Numbered from the stretch's first letter, positions 32,399-41,391 are shown. The stretch: 64,000 nt of DNA from an uncultured Poribacteria bacterium (GCA_958295855.1 OY282383.1:5270329-5334328), one strand, 5' to 3'. The notes: generated by a model not told the origin, from the letters alone. Program-made: numbers and translations.

Positions 32399-33007
32399 CT
32401 AATCTGCGAGCAGCTTAAAGGTGTGTCGATGAATTTCTGACGCGCCAAACTGTGCAATCGCTTGCCGATGTTGCAGCGTAGGGTAGCCTTTGTGTTGCGA
32501 GAGCCCGTAGTTCGGATAGAACCGATCCAATTCAATCATCAGTCTGTCGCGCGTCGTTTTGGCAATAACGGAAGCCGCTGCGATAGAGACACTGAGGTTA
32601 TCCCCTTTTGGAATTGCTTTGCCTACAATATTGATGTCTGGTAAATTCAAACCGTCAACGAGCAGATAATCTGGTTGGGGTGTGAGCTGCTCAACCGCTT
32701 CTTTCATAGCCAATAGCGTTGCTTCCAAGATATTGAGCCGCGCGATAGCATGATTGTCTGCGGAACCCACCCCGATTGAGACAGCCACGCGTTGGATTTC
32801 GCCAAACAACAGTGAACGTTTCTTCGGGGATAGCTGCTTTGAATCCTTCAAACCGTCAATGTAGCAATCGATGGGTAAAATGACGGCGGCGGCGGTAACG
32901 GGCCCTGCCAAAGCCCCTCTGCCCGCCTCGTCAATGCCTGCAATCTGTTTGTAGCCTTTCCGAAGACACCCCTGCTCAAAAGCATCCATTTTGCTCATCG
33001 GCCACAT
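32399..33007 (-). CDS. rnhB: ribonuclease HII
   Basis: 202 aa; cuts the RNA strand of RNA-DNA hybrids and removes misincorporated ribonucleotides. IAGIDEAGRGALAGPVTAAAV gives the D-E-x-GRG catalytic start, LVDGL the third acidic residue and SIAAASVIAKTTRD the fourth, plus HKGYPTLQH. Start ATG 33007 overlaps the rplS stop as TAATG, so translation is coupled. Confidence 0.95.
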   Translation of the reverse strand: MWPMSKMDAFEQGCLRKGYKQIAGIDEAGRGALAGPVTAAAVILPIDCYIDGLKDSKQLSPKKRSLLFGEIQRVAVSIGVGSADNHAIARLNILEATLLAMKEAVEQLTPQPDYLLVDGLNLPDINIVGKAIPKGDNLSVSIAAASVIAKTTRDRLMIELDRFYPNYGLSQHKGYPTLQHRQAIAQFGASEIHRHTFKLLAD

Positions 33008-33351
33008 TATCTTCTCCGCTCTTTGACGCGAGCCGCTCTGCCAGTGCGCTTCCGCAAGTAGTATAGCTTTGCTCGGCGAACCGCGCCGTATCGAACTACC
33101 TGAATGCTGTCAACATTAGGTGAGTGGAGTGGAAATGTCCTTTCGCTTCCCGCGCCAAATGCGACGCGCCGGACGGTAAACGTTTCCCGCAAGCCACCGT
33201 GTGCACGACGAATCACCGTGCCTTCATAAACTTGAATGCGTTCTTTCTCTCCCTCGCGGATGCGAGTATGCACCCTGACAATATCCCCAGGGCCAAACTC
33301 CGGAATATCACTCTTCATATATTGACTTTCAACGGACTCAATCAAATTCAT
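33007..33351 (-). CDS. rplS: 50S ribosomal protein L19
   Basis: 114 aa, full length. Signatures: FGPGDIVRVHTRIREGEKERIQVYEG, RRAHGGLRETFTVRR and the C-terminal KLYYLRKRTGRAARVKERR. Lies between trmD (2 bp gap) and rnhB (overlap), the usual order. Confidence 0.96.
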   Translation of the reverse strand: MNLIESVESQYMKSDIPEFGPGDIVRVHTRIREGEKERIQVYEGTVIRRAHGGLRETFTVRRVAFGAGSERTFPLHSPNVDSIQVVRYGAVRRAKLYYLRKRTGRAARVKERRR

Positions 33352-33353
33352 TT

Positions 33354-34106
33354 TTAATTCCTTTCACTGTTTTTTACTGCCTCTGCCAGCCCTTCCGCTT
33401 CCAGAATCGCGATGTCCTCTTCGGTGAGTTCAAGTTTCTGGAGTAACTCGGGGCGACGTTTTGCGGTACGTTTGAGAGATTCAGCGTAACGCCATTCCTC
33501 AATGTTCTCATGATGGCCACTCAAGAGGACTTCTGGGACATTCATCCCTGCGAATTCAGCAGGGCGCGTATAGTGCGGATGATCGAGTAATTCATGAGTG
33601 AATGAATCCGCTCGCGCGGAGTCGTAATCGCCGAGAGCACCGGGGAGCACACGAGCAATAGCATCGATGAGCACGAGCGCGGGAATTTCTCCGCCACTCA
33701 AGACATAATCGCCGATGGAAATTTCCGTTGTCACCAGTTTGCGGCGCACACGTTCATCAACACCCTTGTAACGGCCACACATAAGAATGAGATGTGTTTC
33801 CAAGGAGAGTGCCTCTGTGATGGGCTGCGTCAAGAGCATGCCTTGAGGTGTGAGGTAAATAACGTGCGCGCTCCCGTCAGGGTCTAAGGTGCCGGCCGCC
33901 GCAAAAATGGGTTCTGGTTTCAGAATCATTCCTGCACCACCGCCATAAGCGTAGTCATCAACCGATTTATGTTTGTCGGTTGCCCACTCGCGAAGGTTAT
34001 ACGTGTTGACGGTGAGCCTGTTGGCATCTTGGACCCGTTTGAGGATACCTGTTTGTAACGCCGGTGCAATTATTTCTGGAAACAGGGCGAGAACATCAAT
34101 TTTCAT
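33354..34106 (-). CDS. trmD: tRNA (guanine-N1)-methyltransferase TrmD
   Basis: 250 aa; makes m1G37 in tRNA using SAM. Starts MKIDVLALFPEII as usual. DYAYGGGAGMILKPEPI, LCGRYKGVDERV, ISIGDYVLSGGEIPALVLIDA (the trefoil knot SAM site) and HPHYTRPAEF are all present. Start set at 34106; upstream codons are not family-like. No rimM lies between it and khpA (43 bp apart), unlike the common rpsP-khpA-rimM-trmD-rplS order. Confidence 0.95.
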   Translation of the reverse strand: MKIDVLALFPEIIAPALQTGILKRVQDANRLTVNTYNLREWATDKHKSVDDYAYGGGAGMILKPEPIFAAAGTLDPDGSAHVIYLTPQGMLLTQPITEALSLETHLILMCGRYKGVDERVRRKLVTTEISIGDYVLSGGEIPALVLIDAIARVLPGALGDYDSARADSFTHELLDHPHYTRPAEFAGMNVPEVLLSGHHENIEEWRYAESLKRTAKRRPELLQKLELTEEDIAILEAEGLAEAVKNSERN

Positions 34107-34149
34107 ATTAGAGTTATGCGCCTGCCTCGTGCGGGAAACTGAGGTTCTG

Positions 34150-34401
34150 CTACATTTCCGGTTTAGGGGGTTCAATCAGTTCAAGAATGACCTTTTTATT
34201 TCCTCGCAATCCTGCAGTATAGAGAACACTTCTTATCGCTTTCAGTGTTCGTCCATATCTACCGATAATTTTCCCTAAATCCTCTTCTGGGACAGTCAAC
34301 TCGATAATCACCACCGTTTCGCCAGTTACTTCGCGAACCACCACCCGGTCTGGATAATCGACGAGAGACTTTACGATGTATTCAATCAAATCTTTGAACA
34401 T
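34150..34401 (-). CDS. khpA: KH-domain RNA-binding protein KhpA
   Basis: 83 aa. A single KH domain with the GxxG loop in LGKIIGRYGRTLKAIR; N-terminal FKDLIEYIVKSLVDYPDRVVV. Small RNA-binding partner of KhpB in other bacteria. Lies between rpsP and trmD. Confidence 0.93.
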   Translation of the reverse strand: MFKDLIEYIVKSLVDYPDRVVVREVTGETVVIIELTVPEEDLGKIIGRYGRTLKAIRSVLYTAGLRGNKKVILELIEPPKPEM

Positions 34402-34466
34402 AAATCACTTCAGATTTCGGTATGTGCGTCTGCCGCTTGTGCCCACGGAACCCATCGAAGTTTGGG

Positions 34467-34865
34467 CTACTCTTCTTCGGCAGGTTCGGGGGACGTTTCT
34501 GTCAGCAGCGTTCCCACTTGGGGCGCTGCTTGTGGGGTTTCAACGTCTTCTAGGGCATCCGTTTCTTCTTCGACGGCTTCTCCTGCTGGCAGCGGTTTAC
34601 CCAGTTTCTCATAAGTGAATTTCTTCCAAATTCCGCTTTTGGAGAGTAAACGTTTTGCTGTGTCGGAGGGTTGGGCACCACGCCTTAACCATTTCAAGGC
34701 TTTCTCTTCATCAATGAAAACATCTGCCGGATGCGTTAAAGGGTTGTAATGACCGAGGCGTTCTAAAAATACACCATCTCTTTGGGCGCGGGCATCAGCC
34801 GCTACAAGCCGATAAAAAGGACGTTTCTTCCTACCATGTCGTTGTAATCTAATTCTAACTGCCAA
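34467..34865 (-). CDS. rpsP: 30S ribosomal protein S16
   Basis: 132 aa; the core (AVRIRLQRHGRKKRPFYRLVAAD, FLERLGHYNPL, ALKWLRRGAQPSDTAKRLLS) is followed by a 40-residue acidic tail (EEETDALEDVE...EPAEEE). The acidic tail is an extension compared with the usual 80-90 aa. Second gene of the ffh operon. Confidence 0.95.
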   Translation of the reverse strand: MAVRIRLQRHGRKKRPFYRLVAADARAQRDGVFLERLGHYNPLTHPADVFIDEEKALKWLRRGAQPSDTAKRLLSKSGIWKKFTYEKLGKPLPAGEAVEEETDALEDVETPQAAPQVGTLLTETSPEPAEEE

Positions 34866-34935
34866 AAAAATACCTCCTGAGAGTTGTGTCGCGTGTTTAA
34901 AAATCCAAACTCTGTGGGAACAAACCTGGTGCCAC

Positions 34936-36330
34936 CTATCGTGATTTGCGACGCTTGCGTTTCCGGGACTTTCTTGCCTTCCGCTTCGGACGAGGAAGCG
35001 AACCCATTTTCGGCCCCAGTTCCGGCACCGCCATCGCTGCTTGTTGGTTTAGCATACGATTCATCATCCGGAGCTGCGAAACCAACGTGTTCACCTGATT
35101 TACTGTCGTACCACTCCCTTTGGCAATGCGGAGTTTTCGACTCCTATCTAACAACGGCGGATTCCGCCGCTCTGCCGGAGTCATCGATTGAATTATCGAT
35201 TTCGCGTACTTCAGGTGATTCTCATCCGGCTCAAGGTTCTTAACCGGCAACTGATTTTTAAACGGAATCAGATCCATCAATTGGTCCAACGGACCCATAT
35301 TTTTAATCTGCTCAAGTTGTGTAAGAAAATCGTTGAAATCTAACCCTTTGTTTTCTGTTAGCTTGCGTTCCAACGCCTTTGCCTCATCTTCGCTGAAAAC
35401 CTCTTCCGCTTTTTCAAGCAAAGTTTGAAAATCACCTTGGCCGAGAATGCGTGAGGCCATCCGCTCCGGATGGAATTCCTCTAATGCTGCTGCCTCAATT
35501 TTTTCGCCGACACTGATGAACTTAATCGGTTTCTGCGTGATATAACGAATAGAGAGGGCAGCACCGCCGCGCGCATCGCCATCCATTTTGGTGAGGATAG
35601 CCCCATCAATGTCCAAATCGTTGTTGAAGTTTTCCGCGACATTCACCGCATCTTGCCCAGTCATTGCATCAACAACGAGTAGAATCTCAGTGGGGGAAAC
35701 CGTAGCCTTGATGCGCTGAAGTTCACCCATTAATGCCGCATCAACGTGTAAACGCCCGGCGGTATCAATAATAACACAGTTGTGGGCTCGTGTCAAGGCT
35801 TCCTTGACAGCGGCCTCCGCAATCTTAACTGGGGAGACATCCGTACCCATCGAAAAAACTGGCGTGCCGGTTTGCTCACCAAGCACTTGCAATTGCTTAA
35901 TCGCGGCAGGCCGGTACACATCCGCGGCAACCAGCATGGGGCTGCGCCCCTCTTTGCGAAATTTAAGTGCTAATTTCGCCGCCACCGTCGTTTTGCCAGC
36001 ACCTTGCAACCCGACTAGCATCACAACTGTTGGCCCACTCGGCGCAACGCGAATTTTCTCCGCGTGATTCCCCATCAATTGGGTGAGTTCTTCCCCAATA
36101 ATCCGAGCAATCTGCAGCTCAGGCGTGAGGCTCCCCATGACCTCTTGGCCAAGGGAACGTGTTTTAATTCGCTCTATAAACTCACGCGTAACCTTATAGC
36201 TAACATCTGCTTCCAGAAACGCACGCCGCACCTCGCGCAAGGAATCGGAGACATTACTCTCCGTCAACCGCCCCTGCCCCCTCAGTTTTTTCAGGGTGTT
36301 TTGCAATCTATCGCTTAAATTCTCGAACAT
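34936..36330 (-). CDS. ffh: signal recognition particle protein Ffh
   Basis: 464 aa; SRP54 GTPase that binds 4.5S RNA and signal peptides. N domain FENLSDRLQNTLKKLRGQG; G domain GLQGAGKTTVAAKLA (P-loop), DTAGRLHVD, TKMDGDARGG; M domain MTPAERRNPPLLDRSRKLRIAKGSGT. C-terminus RPKRKARKSRKRKRRKSR is strongly basic. Start at ATG 36330 with AAGGA 10 nt upstream. First gene of an eight-gene operon that ends at the PhyH gene, driven by a consensus promoter. Confidence 0.96.
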   Translation of the reverse strand: MFENLSDRLQNTLKKLRGQGRLTESNVSDSLREVRRAFLEADVSYKVTREFIERIKTRSLGQEVMGSLTPELQIARIIGEELTQLMGNHAEKIRVAPSGPTVVMLVGLQGAGKTTVAAKLALKFRKEGRSPMLVAADVYRPAAIKQLQVLGEQTGTPVFSMGTDVSPVKIAEAAVKEALTRAHNCVIIDTAGRLHVDAALMGELQRIKATVSPTEILLVVDAMTGQDAVNVAENFNNDLDIDGAILTKMDGDARGGAALSIRYITQKPIKFISVGEKIEAAALEEFHPERMASRILGQGDFQTLLEKAEEVFSEDEAKALERKLTENKGLDFNDFLTQLEQIKNMGPLDQLMDLIPFKNQLPVKNLEPDENHLKYAKSIIQSMTPAERRNPPLLDRSRKLRIAKGSGTTVNQVNTLVSQLRMMNRMLNQQAAMAVPELGPKMGSLPRPKRKARKSRKRKRRKSR

Positions 36331-36372
36331 TGTCCAGGCATCCTTCGCCAAAAATTAATTCTCAATTATAGT

Positions 36373-36401
36373 ATTATACCAAATTTAAACACTTATGTCA
36401 A
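36373..36401 (-). promoter_or_regulatory. consensus promoter of the ffh operon
   Basis: Minus strand: TTGACA (36396-36401), 17-nt spacer, TATAAT (36373-36378). The start codon at 36330 is about 35 nt downstream of the expected start site. Confidence 0.88.
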
Positions 36402-36419
36402 ACTTTTTAACTTTTTTCG

Positions 36420-36453
36420 CGAAGCTTGCAGGTTTCCAAAACTTGCTATGGAA
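36420..36453. repeat. GCGAAGCTTGCAGG / CCAAAACTTGC repeat
   Basis: Lies between the divergent ffh and lipoprotein promoters. The same sequence recurs at 41527-41570 and 41653-41685, and a part at 42543-42563. The two arms GCAAG and CTTGC are inverted. Confidence 0.65.
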
Positions 36454-36462
36454 ATTTCGCGC

Positions 36463-36491
36463 TTGACAGAAATCCGAATCTATGGTAAAAA
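36463..36491 (+). promoter_or_regulatory. possible leaderless promoter of the lipoprotein gene
   Basis: TTGACA (36463-36468), 17 nt, TAAAAA (36486-36491, 4 of 6). Transcription would begin near 36498, the first ATG; no Shine-Dalgarno is seen. Alternatively TATAAT (36492-36497) overlaps that ATG, but its spacing of 23 nt is too long. Confidence 0.45.
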
Positions 36492-36497
36492 TATAAT

Positions 36498-37511
36498 ATG
36501 AAAATAGCAACCATGAAAATTATCCTTACCCTCCTCTTAACATGTCTCTATTTGGGGTGCCAAAGTCTCGTGAGCAATCTCAACACCGCAGGCACCGGTG
36601 CAGATATTGTTGAGAAATCGGGGGAATTAACCAAGGATGAAGTGTGGGATGGCAGGGTGTACGTTACTGGCACCGTTATTGTCCCGGAGGGAATAACGTT
36701 GACTATCCGCTCAGGGGCTATTATCGGCTTTGAACCGATGGACACGCCCAGCCTCCTCATTGTGCACGGGGAACTTTACGCAGAGGGATCCCCGGACCGG
36801 ATGATAGTTTTTGGCTCCTTAGGGGCACGGCAGACCGTGGCGAAAACTGAACCGGAACAGAAACTTGGAACCGAGACTACACCCATAACAACGGGAATCA
36901 CCGCAGCACAGCCAAAAGCCGGAGATTGGCAAGGTATTCAGATCGAATCGGAAAGCCCAAACTGTCGTTTGACGTATTGCCGCATCCAACATGCAACTAT
37001 TGGGATAACGTGCAAAACAGATGCAGCCCAAGTAGAGAGGTGTCTCTTCAGTGAGAACAAAATTGGGGTGCTCTGCGAGAATACCAACCCTACTGTCACC
37101 GGTAATGAGTTTAACAGGAACGGCACAGGTGCTCAATTCCGCGGAGCGGCCGCACCAGAAGTGGAATACAATGCGTTCGCCGCCAACGAATATGGACTTA
37201 TCTGTGAAGATGATTCTCGGCCCCGCATCCATTACAACGATATCCGTGCGAATTACCAGCACGCTATCGTCTGTTATTCCACGGCTTCGCCGGAGATCAT
37301 CTCCAACAATATCACCATGAACGCAGGTTGGGCAGTCTACGACGGGGGCAGGCTCCGCGACAATTTTATTAGCGGTAATAAACAGGTTGGCCCCAACGTC
37401 ACTGAACGCGGAATTGGTACCCAAAGCGACCAGTTTTACAGTGTAGATGAGGTGTTCGACCCGAGAACTTCGCCAGTACCAGAGGCGGGGGTGCCACGGG
37501 AAAATTTCTAA
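36498..37511 (+). CDS. lipoprotein with right-handed beta-helix (NosD/pectate-lyase-like)
   Basis: 337 aa. Signal sequence with lipobox LYLGC (lipid-modified Cys at about residue 21), so it is probably an outer- or inner-membrane lipoprotein. From residue 45 a parallel beta-helix with short 20-25-residue coils (TGTVIVPEGITLTIRSGAIIGF, CRLTYCRIQHATIGITCKTDAA, CLFSENKIGVLCENTNPTVTGN, HYNDIRANYQHAIVCY). No catalytic motif is recognised, so substrate binding or surface structure is possible. A start at ATG 36513 (MKIILTLLL) is also possible. Confidence 0.82.
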   Translation: MKIATMKIILTLLLTCLYLGCQSLVSNLNTAGTGADIVEKSGELTKDEVWDGRVYVTGTVIVPEGITLTIRSGAIIGFEPMDTPSLLIVHGELYAEGSPDRMIVFGSLGARQTVAKTEPEQKLGTETTPITTGITAAQPKAGDWQGIQIESESPNCRLTYCRIQHATIGITCKTDAAQVERCLFSENKIGVLCENTNPTVTGNEFNRNGTGAQFRGAAAPEVEYNAFAANEYGLICEDDSRPRIHYNDIRANYQHAIVCYSTASPEIISNNITMNAGWAVYDGGRLRDNFISGNKQVGPNVTERGIGTQSDQFYSVDEVFDPRTSPVPEAGVPRENF

Positions 37512-37547
37512 AACCTCTTGTAGCACCCTGTGCCTCAGCCCAAGTTG

Positions 37548-37582
37548 CGCGCGACTCGCAAACAACTTTTTTATTGCTTACA
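37548..37582. repeat. AAGTTG...CAACTTTTTT palindrome, terminator-like
   Basis: CAAGTTGCGCGCGACTCGC then AACAACTTTTTTATTGCTTACA. A weak stem AAGTTG/CAACTT followed by T6. Recurs at 26000, 42511, 43965 and 60305, the loop differing by insertion of other palindromes. It could end the lipoprotein transcript. Confidence 0.55.
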
Positions 37583-37696
37583 TTCACCGCTTTATCCACC
37601 GCATTAACGTTGACTTATAATTGTCAAGGTTTTTTGCGTTTTCTACATCCCCACGCTGAAGCATGGGGAAACCTTGAAAACAGGGAGTTGGTAAAA

Positions 37697-37768
37697 AACC
37701 TCCGACGAGAGCTACAGTGCATTGCCAGGCACATCACGCAACCTGATTGCTCCGCAAGGAATAACGAC
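37697..37768 (+). repeat. dispersed palindromic element before UbiA
   Basis: ACCTCCGACGAGAGCTACAG...CTCCGCAAGGAATAACGA, in the orientation that places AAGGA upstream of the UbiA ATG (13-nt spacing). Confidence 0.7.
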
Positions 37769-37773
37769 AACTC

Positions 37774-38697
37774 ATGAACCGACTCAAAGCCTATCTTGAA
37801 CTCATCCGATATCCGCTTTTTGCGATTCCGATTGTTGCAACACTCCCTGGCGCGTTCATTGCGAGTGAGGGACACCTCACATGGCGCGTCGCAGCAGCAC
37901 TTATCATCGCGCTGTGCGGTTACTTCGCTGGGATGATAAAAAACGACTACTTCCACAGGGAAGCAGACGCGCTCACGAACCCAGAGCGGCCGTTGCCCTC
38001 GCAGCGGCTGACACCTCGACAGGCACTGGTACCGGCGAGTGTTCTCTACGGGTTGTGTGTCATCGGCGGCTTTTGGCTGAACGTCAAGGCAGGCTTTCTG
38101 GTGATGGGCTTAGTTGCAATTTCGCATCTCTACAACGCCATTTTTAAAGCGCGCGGCATCTTGGGCAGCCTCACGTTACCTTTGGGAATTGGGTTGCTGA
38201 GCGTCTTCGGGGCACTAGCCGTTAGTGGGGCGGTACCCCGGCTGGTATGGTATGCCTTCGCCGCCACGACGCTTTACGATTTAGGCACCCATATTACAAC
38301 CACCTTTAAGGACATCTCGCGGGATAAACGGCTCGGTGTCACGACAACACCCCTGCAGCTGGGTATCCATCCGGCATTACTGCTGTCTGCAGTGGCAACG
38401 GTGCTCGCTTTTGCGATTGCGTTTCTACCCTATTGGCTTGAACCAATTCAGCAGAAATTCTACGTCGTTTGGGTAATTCTAGGTATCATCGCGACTTTTG
38501 CTACCCGCGTGCCACTCTACCGCCAGCCAAATGAGAAAAACGGCTACTTCGCCCTCAAGGGTTCAATGGTGGGTTCTATTCTCTTTTTCCCGTGCCTCGT
38601 CGGCGCGCAGGTGTCTATCGTTGTTTCCACGGCAATCATTATACCGCTGCTGTTAGTGACACTCTTTTTGTTAAAAACAACGCGGCAAGAGGTTTGA
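37774..38697 (+). CDS. UbiA-family prenyltransferase-like membrane protein
   Basis: 307 aa, eight to nine hydrophobic helices. The first Asp-rich motif is NDYFHREAD (N-D-x-x-x-x-x-x-D) followed by NPERPLPSQ. The second acidic motif is LGTHITTTFKDISRDKRLG. These bind Mg and prenyl diphosphate. Substrate undetermined (quinone, chlorophyll-like or tetraether-type prenyl acceptors are all possible). Its own upstream repeat supplies the likely ribosome-binding site. Confidence 0.87.
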   Translation: MNRLKAYLELIRYPLFAIPIVATLPGAFIASEGHLTWRVAAALIIALCGYFAGMIKNDYFHREADALTNPERPLPSQRLTPRQALVPASVLYGLCVIGGFWLNVKAGFLVMGLVAISHLYNAIFKARGILGSLTLPLGIGLLSVFGALAVSGAVPRLVWYAFAATTLYDLGTHITTTFKDISRDKRLGVTTTPLQLGIHPALLLSAVATVLAFAIAFLPYWLEPIQQKFYVVWVILGIIATFATRVPLYRQPNEKNGYFALKGSMVGSILFFPCLVGAQVSIVVSTAIIIPLLLVTLFLLKTTRQEV

Positions 38698-38820
38698 AGT
38701 AGGATTCTAAGGGATATGCAGACGATTGGAAATGTGCCATATTATCTAATAAACAGATTTAGGTATCCTTAACCCCTAAGCGGGGGGAACCTAATCATAG
38801 CGAGGCTAATTATTAACAAA

Positions 38821-40269
38821 ATGAAAAATATCGTTTTACTGATTACGGATACGTTCCGCTACGATAATTTGGGCGAGCGGGCTGAACGCCCGATTCGCAC
38901 ACCCATGCTCGATACATTTCAGGCGGAGCGCGCAACTGCTATTGAAAAATTCTATATGAGCAGTTTCCCCACAGTCCCGCATCGCACCGATGTTGCAACC
39001 GGCACAGTGGGATGGCCCCACTACCCGTGGCAGCCGATCGATCAGAGCGGTCCCAATCATATTGCGCGGCTCCTGAGTGCACAGGGGTACGCAACGCAAC
39101 TGATTTGCGATTGCCCACATCTGTTCAATACGCGCTTCCAACACGGATTTGATGCCGCCTTCCAACACCGCGGGCAAGAGGGGGATAAACCGCTACTGCA
39201 CCACAACGATGAAATCCGAGTTGTGATGCCGGATGAAAAAACGCGACCGCATCCTTCATACCGAGGGCATACCTTGCCCAACACACACCGTTGGACCAAC
39301 CGTTACTACCAGTATGAAGCAGAGACTTTCTCTGGCAGAACCTCGGAAACTACAATCCGATGGTTGGAGGAGAACTACCGGGCGAGTCCCTTCTTCCTCT
39401 GGGTTGATTTCTTCGATCCGCACGAACCTTGGGATCCGCCCGAATACATCGTCAAACGTTATGATGCGGATTATACCGGGCCCCCGATGCTACATCCGAA
39501 CTACGGTTCGTCAGCACTCTATACTGAAGCAGAGTTGCACAACCTGTGGGCACACTACGCCGGTGAGGCGGAGTTAGTAGACCGGCACATCGGCCGCATT
39601 CTTGAGAAGGTAGAAGACCTCGAGTTGTGGGACGATACGCTTGTCGTTGTTATGTCCGACCATGGGATGTCCATCGGGGAACATAGTCGTACTGGCAAAT
39701 CCAACATTGATGCGGAAGATCCGCGGTACTGGCCTACCTATCCGGAGATTAACCATGAAATGTTCTTAGTTGCAGGCGGCGATGTGCCGAGCGGCCAAAG
39801 CCTCGACCTGATTGCGCAACCGATGGACATTATGCCAACGCTCTGTCAACTGGCAGGTGTCACGGTCGAACCGCCGAAACCGTTTGAGGGACGTTCCTTC
39901 GCAGATATGCTCTGCAACGGCGATATCCAGCACAGGGAATATGCAGTAACAGGCTGTCACATCAGCGCGCGGGATGGCACTGTACCACGCCGCGCGACAA
40001 CACCGTTCCTCGTCACCGAACGCTGGGGATACGCCCCTGTCGGCGAATACGGCAACCCTGAACTGTTTGACCTGTCCGTAGATGCGCTTGCAGAGAACAA
40101 CATCGCTGAGGACAACGTGGAGCTTGTCAGGGAGCTGCATCAGCTCTTTATGGCGCATCTCTTGGAACACAACGCGCCAGACAACTTCTTGGCACTTTGG
40201 CAAGATACTCCTTCAGCCGATGGGCGCGGTAAATGGTCGATTGACTATCCGGATGAGTCCGATGAATAG
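38821..40269 (+). CDS. sulfatase/alkaline-phosphatase-superfamily enzyme with Thr at the catalytic site
   Basis: 482 aa. Metal site start NIVLLITDTFRYDNL, later FFLWVDFFDPHEPWDPP and VVVMSDHGMSIGEH, all as in sulfatases. The usual C/S-x-P-x-R that is converted to formylglycine reads T51-V-P-H-R55 here. Without Cys or Ser, the formylglycine route is not available; Thr-type members of the superfamily act as phospho- or phosphonate hydrolases. No signal peptide, so probably cytoplasmic. Followed by a 12-bp-stem terminator. Preceded by a 123-bp gap containing a CCCCTAAGCGGGG type palindrome. Confidence 0.85.
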   Translation: MKNIVLLITDTFRYDNLGERAERPIRTPMLDTFQAERATAIEKFYMSSFPTVPHRTDVATGTVGWPHYPWQPIDQSGPNHIARLLSAQGYATQLICDCPHLFNTRFQHGFDAAFQHRGQEGDKPLLHHNDEIRVVMPDEKTRPHPSYRGHTLPNTHRWTNRYYQYEAETFSGRTSETTIRWLEENYRASPFFLWVDFFDPHEPWDPPEYIVKRYDADYTGPPMLHPNYGSSALYTEAELHNLWAHYAGEAELVDRHIGRILEKVEDLELWDDTLVVVMSDHGMSIGEHSRTGKSNIDAEDPRYWPTYPEINHEMFLVAGGDVPSGQSLDLIAQPMDIMPTLCQLAGVTVEPPKPFEGRSFADMLCNGDIQHREYAVTGCHISARDGTVPRRATTPFLVTERWGYAPVGEYGNPELFDLSVDALAENNIAEDNVELVRELHQLFMAHLLEHNAPDNFLALWQDTPSADGRGKWSIDYPDESDE

Positions 40270-40280
40270 AGCGTCAGGCA

Positions 40281-40312
40281 AAAGGGCAGCGTGATGTGCT
40301 ACGCTGCCCTTT
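40281..40312 (+). terminator. intrinsic terminator after the sulfatase gene
   Basis: AAAGGGCAGCGT (40281-40292), loop, ACGCTGCCCTTT (40301-40312): perfect 12-bp stem with A and T runs on both sides, so it may also stop the convergent mrp transcript. Confidence 0.85.
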
Positions 40313-40411
40313 ACTTTGTAAGCTTAGCGGCTTTTCTATTTCCTGTACCTTGATGTATAATGTATCAACTTGCCAACAGATGCCGCAATGCGTTTGAATA
40401 GTGGTAAACTT

Positions 40412-40437
40412 CTTACTCCGCAAGGAATAACGAAAAT
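40412..40437. repeat. fragment of the dispersed ATTCC...palindromic element
   Basis: TACTCCGCAAGGAATAACGA, one end of the element at 30426. It lies 3 bp past the stop codon of mrp on the other strand. Confidence 0.65.
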
Positions 40438-40440
40438 ATG

Positions 40441-41391
40441 TTAGAGAATCGTCAACTCATCTTCCTCACCGCTCTCCGCGAGCACTGCCTCCAATTCCTT
40501 GGCGACCGCGCCGAACGCTTCCGATTGCGGAGACTCTGGGTGCCCCGCGACGATAGGCACGCCGATGTCGCCCGCAGTGCAAACCTCTGCATCAAGCGGA
40601 ATCTGTCCCAAGAACGCAACGCCGAACCGCTCACTCATATTTTTACCGCCCTCCGCCCTGAAGATTTCTGTCTTTTCGTTGCAATGCGGGCAGAGGAAAT
40701 AGCTCATGTTTTCAATGATGCCTAGAATCGGCACGCCGAGGCGTTCAAACATCGCAACACCGCGCCGCACATCCGCGAGGGCAACATCTTGGGGAGTCGT
40801 GACAATAACCGCACCCGTGAGTGGAATCGCTTGTGTTAAGGACAAGGCGACATCTCCTGTCCCCGGCGGCAAGTCGATGATAAGATAATCAAGTTCACCC
40901 CAATCCACATCGCTGAGAAATTGGCGGATGGCGCTGTGCAACATCGGGCCCCGCCATATCATTGCCTGCTCTTCCGGCACCATAAACCCTATCGACATCA
41001 GTTTAATGTCGTGCCGAACGAGCGGCACCAGTTTCCGTTCGGCACTCGTCTTCGGCTTGTCCTGAATCCCCATCATCGTTGGAATGCTGGGACCGTAAGC
41101 ATCTGCATCCATCAAGCCGACTGCAGCACCAGCATTCGCAAGCGCGATCGCCAGATTGGTAGCGACGGTGGACTTGCCGACACCGCCCTTTCCACTCGCC
41201 ACCGCGATTTTATACTGCACGTTTGGCAACGTAATGTTCTGTTGTTGCGGTTGCTGCGGTGGGCTCGGTTGTTGCGGTTGCCGCCCGGAAATTTTCGCAC
41301 CGCTGATAACTTTCAGTTCGGGATGTCCCTTCGTTTCTACATTGGGCTTAGGCTGAGGCTTATTTTCTTCACCTTTTCTAAAAAATCTCAT
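40441..41391 (-). CDS. Mrp/NBP35-family Fe-S cluster carrier ATPase
   Basis: 316 aa. P-loop VASGKGGVGKSTVATNLAIAL, DADAYGPSIPTMMG, DVDWGELDYLIIDLPPGTGDVALSLTQ, C-x2-C in SYFLCPHCNEKTEIF for a bridging [4Fe-4S] cluster. The common N-terminal DUF59 domain is absent; instead residues 30-55 are Pro/Gln-rich (QPQQPSPPQQPQQQN). GAGGAG precedes the ATG by 11 nt. Confidence 0.92.
   Translation of the reverse strand: MRFFRKGEENKPQPKPNVETKGHPELKVISGAKISGRQPQQPSPPQQPQQQNITLPNVQYKIAVASGKGGVGKSTVATNLAIALANAGAAVGLMDADAYGPSIPTMMGIQDKPKTSAERKLVPLVRHDIKLMSIGFMVPEEQAMIWRGPMLHSAIRQFLSDVDWGELDYLIIDLPPGTGDVALSLTQAIPLTGAVIVTTPQDVALADVRRGVAMFERLGVPILGIIENMSYFLCPHCNEKTEIFRAEGGKNMSERFGVAFLGQIPLDAEVCTAGDIGVPIVAGHPESPQSEAFGAVAKELEAVLAESGEEDELTIL

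Noticed and set aside
40438..40725. Plus-strand gene following the dispersed element at 40412
   Set aside because: It is antisense to mrp; the element there merely lies at its 3' end, so the element is not always upstream of a gene.
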